Source: Malurus cyaneus samueli
Lineage: Eukaryota > Chordata > Aves > Passeriformes > Maluridae
DNA: 64,000 nt
Direction of reading: 5' to 3'
Assembly (NCBI GenBank): GCA_009741485.1
Contig: CM019214.1
Coordinates: 50,990,863-51,054,862, forward strand
Under the pieces are notes generated by a model, which had not been told where the DNA came from, searched no databases, and worked only from the letters and a program-made list of their open reading frames with translations. The first letter of the stretch is position 1. Each line of letters opens with the position of its first letter. Of this stretch, positions 61,701-64,000 are shown piece by piece. The translations under genes and the position numbers were made by a program.

Positions 61701-64000
61701 CAGCAGGTGTAGTCAGCATTTGAACTTGAAGAGGGCATTTGATACTACATCAACTGTTCTAAGTAGTTTAGACAATGTGATAGGGACAGAAGTCCTCAGC
61801 TGATTGAAAAATTGCTTACAAACTGAAGCCATATGAAAAATATTCCTTGGATTAAGTGTCAAGAAGTTGACAGATGAAATGTTTAAACACTGCTAGCATT
61901 AAATCCCCCCTTTCTTATAGAATAAATCACTGATTTGATGAGAATGTGTAACAAGGTGTTCAAATATTCATATGACATGCCAATCAAAAATGTACGGACA
62001 GGTAAATTCCTGTAATTCTGCTGTGGCACAGGCTCCAAACAAATTATGTTTTGCAAAGGAAAATATCGAGACCCAACCAAGGGTAGCTGCTGATGTAGTT
62101 CTGAGGGAACTCAGCCTTTAAAAGGCTCAGATTTATTGTCTCTATTCTAAATCAGCCATTGGAGGAACCATTGGAGGAAGCATTTGTGTGCTTCAGGCCC
62201 TGGTCTGGGATGACAATACGGAATAGTAGTGGTTGACTCAGTTCCACCTTCATTCTGGAGCACTGAACACACCCTCGAGGAAAATTTCATCACTGCAATA
62301 ATGAAATATAAATAACCATTTTCTGAGGACAAATATTTTGCTAAAAAATTTCAAAGCTGTTCATATTACTAGTTCCTACTGGTCTATATAATGAGGACAA
62401 CAGGATTATATAAGTGCCTAAAGTTGAACGTGTATCTAGTTAACAATTGAATCTTCAATATGAAGGAAATTAGTCATACATTGCAAGCACATTTTGGAGC
62501 AGTGTCATTTCCACAAAATCCAGCAGTGCAAATTGAAGGAAAAGAATATCACAAACCATAGATCACTCACTTCAATTCCACTTTTCAGATTTAGAAAAAT
62601 TCAATAACTTCTCCAAAATATTTTTTGTCACTTGCACTTAGTTTGAAGTTTTCATCAGAAATTCCTCCTTATTTTGTTTTGCTGAAGAGTAAAATTGATA
62701 TTTCATAGTCATCTCATTGATCCATCATCTTGAAAAGAGATAGATATATTTTATTGATATTTTGTTCATTCTTTCATTCATTAATCTGTTCATTCTTCTA
62801 TTTTAGTTACGTTCAGCATGTTCATTCATTGTTTTCCATGCTAGTGTTAAAGAATTCATCACTGTATTTGGGCAAATCCAACTGCAGAATGAATTAAAGC
62901 TGACTTTATCAGAACAAGTCAATCTACCCGTTTTTCCAACTTACGTTCAGACTGAAATGAAGATCTGATTTTCTAATACAATTTTATCCACTGGTTAAAA
63001 AAAAACAAAAAACAAAAAAACCCTTCTTAATTTATTAACCAAAACTTCTCTATTACCTTTTTCTTCAATTAGCAACATCATTTATTCTGCTCTATTGGCC
63101 CATAATTTCTTCAGCACATTAATCATGAACCTTTCCTCAGGTTCAGTGTCTAACATATGACCTTTTTCAGAATTACTGCTCTCATGAAAGGCTCTCACCA
63201 TCACTACCAGAAAAGACATTTCTTGGTCTCTATAAAATATTCAGGAGCACTTTTCACTCCAGCCAAGTAAAAAGAAAAAAAATTAATTGTCATATTAAAA
63301 CACTACAACTTTTTTATTGATCTAACAGTTCAGGGTCTCAAAACTTGCTTGGGTTTGTTTTAGCTGTAATAGCTATTAACACCAGCTAAGTGACTTCTGT
63401 CTAGACTCTTTTAGTGTAGTTATGACAATGAAATGCATGGTAAAGGTCTAACAAAGCTAGGTAATCACTTAAAAAGTGGCAACCCTTTGTGTTCACTGAA
63501 GAGGAATGACTGTTGTGCAACACTTAAATTTTACTGAGGCCCAGTGGAAAGAAGTGCTCTGTATTAAGATTATAATTGGTATTTGGTGTCAAGTAGACTG
63601 ACCATTGCAGTGTTAATGTTAATGTACCTGTACTACTAACGTTGTTGATTGCATTTTTGTTGCAATGATAACATTTTAATTGGACTGTAAGCATGGTGAG
63701 TCCTCTTTCACTTATAACAAGCCTTTCAGTGTAATGTAATAACTATCTGGAAGACTTCTGCTAAAATCAATATCCTTATCTTCCTTAAATTATAGCTTGA
63801 ACTGCATCACTGCTCCCTACATCCCCTGACTCATTCTTCACTCTCTCTTTCATCAAGAGTCATGACCTTTTCTTGTGTTTGCTCTTCAAACCCTTTCCTA
63901 AATTTACACTGTGATTTAGTAACAGAAAGAACAGTTTTATTGTCTATATAATTCTAAAATTTTTCGCCTTTTCAATAGCTGTAGAAAAGATCATTATTGT
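58709..64000. other. Unannotated sequence
   Basis: About 5.3 kb to the end of the window with no recognised gene or named repeat. Minor features are an A-rich tract at 62999-63020 and degenerate TTCATT-like words at about 62765-62835. ORFs are short and lack motifs. Confidence 0.55.

Noticed and set aside
1..64000. Bacterial-type systems (operons, CRISPR arrays, phage or plasmid modules) and endogenous viral genes
   Set aside because: The sequence is vertebrate nuclear DNA with CR1 repeats. I saw no direct-repeat spacer arrays, no compact gene blocks, and no retroviral polymerase or protease motifs in the open frames.

Overview
This window looks like a gene-poor, AT-rich stretch of nuclear DNA from a bird. 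The evidence is the repeat content. At least ten 5'-truncated CR1 (chicken repeat 1) LINE fragments are recognisable on both strands. Several carry typical avian CR1 3' text, such as the 'ccaacctggccttgaac' phrase at about 6.7 kb and the 'attctatga' tails. No mammalian Alu, L1 or B-type repeats are seen. I find no intact protein-coding gene, no rRNA or tRNA, no operon-like layout and no CRISPR. Almost every open reading frame is short, in AT-rich sequence or inside a CR1, and reads as chance. The window is best described as intergenic DNA or the inside of a very long intron.

Layout. 0-12 kb holds young and ancient CR1 fragments (1.2-1.9, 3.3-3.7, 6.6-6.75, 9.7-10.25, 10.7-10.85 and about 11.5 kb) and a 134-bp tandem duplication joined at a single N (7.35-7.61 kb). 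12-34.7 kb has no clear CR1. It contains a 98-bp insertion with 14-bp flanking direct repeats and a near-identical partner 1.9 kb downstream, an exon-like patch at 12.67 kb, a GC-rich island at 17.3 kb, an ORF beginning with a signal-peptide-like segment at 23.9 kb, and a 2.44-kb block present twice around a 25-N assembly gap (26.5-31.4 kb). Just after the second copy, at 31.5-31.69 kb, a conceptual translation resembles a bulb-type (B-type, mannose-binding) lectin. 34.7-64 kb holds four larger CR1 copies, one broken CR1 3' end, a degenerate C2H2 zinc-finger fragment (39.5 kb), several A/T-rich simple repeats and long unannotated stretches.

There is no coordinated gene system here. The points most worth following are the direct-repeat-flanked duplicated 98-bp element, the lectin-like and zinc-finger-like fossils, the signal-peptide-like ORF, and the two assembly joins, which probably make the window about 2.6 kb longer than the real chromosome. 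All identifications come from reading the sequence; no database search was run.
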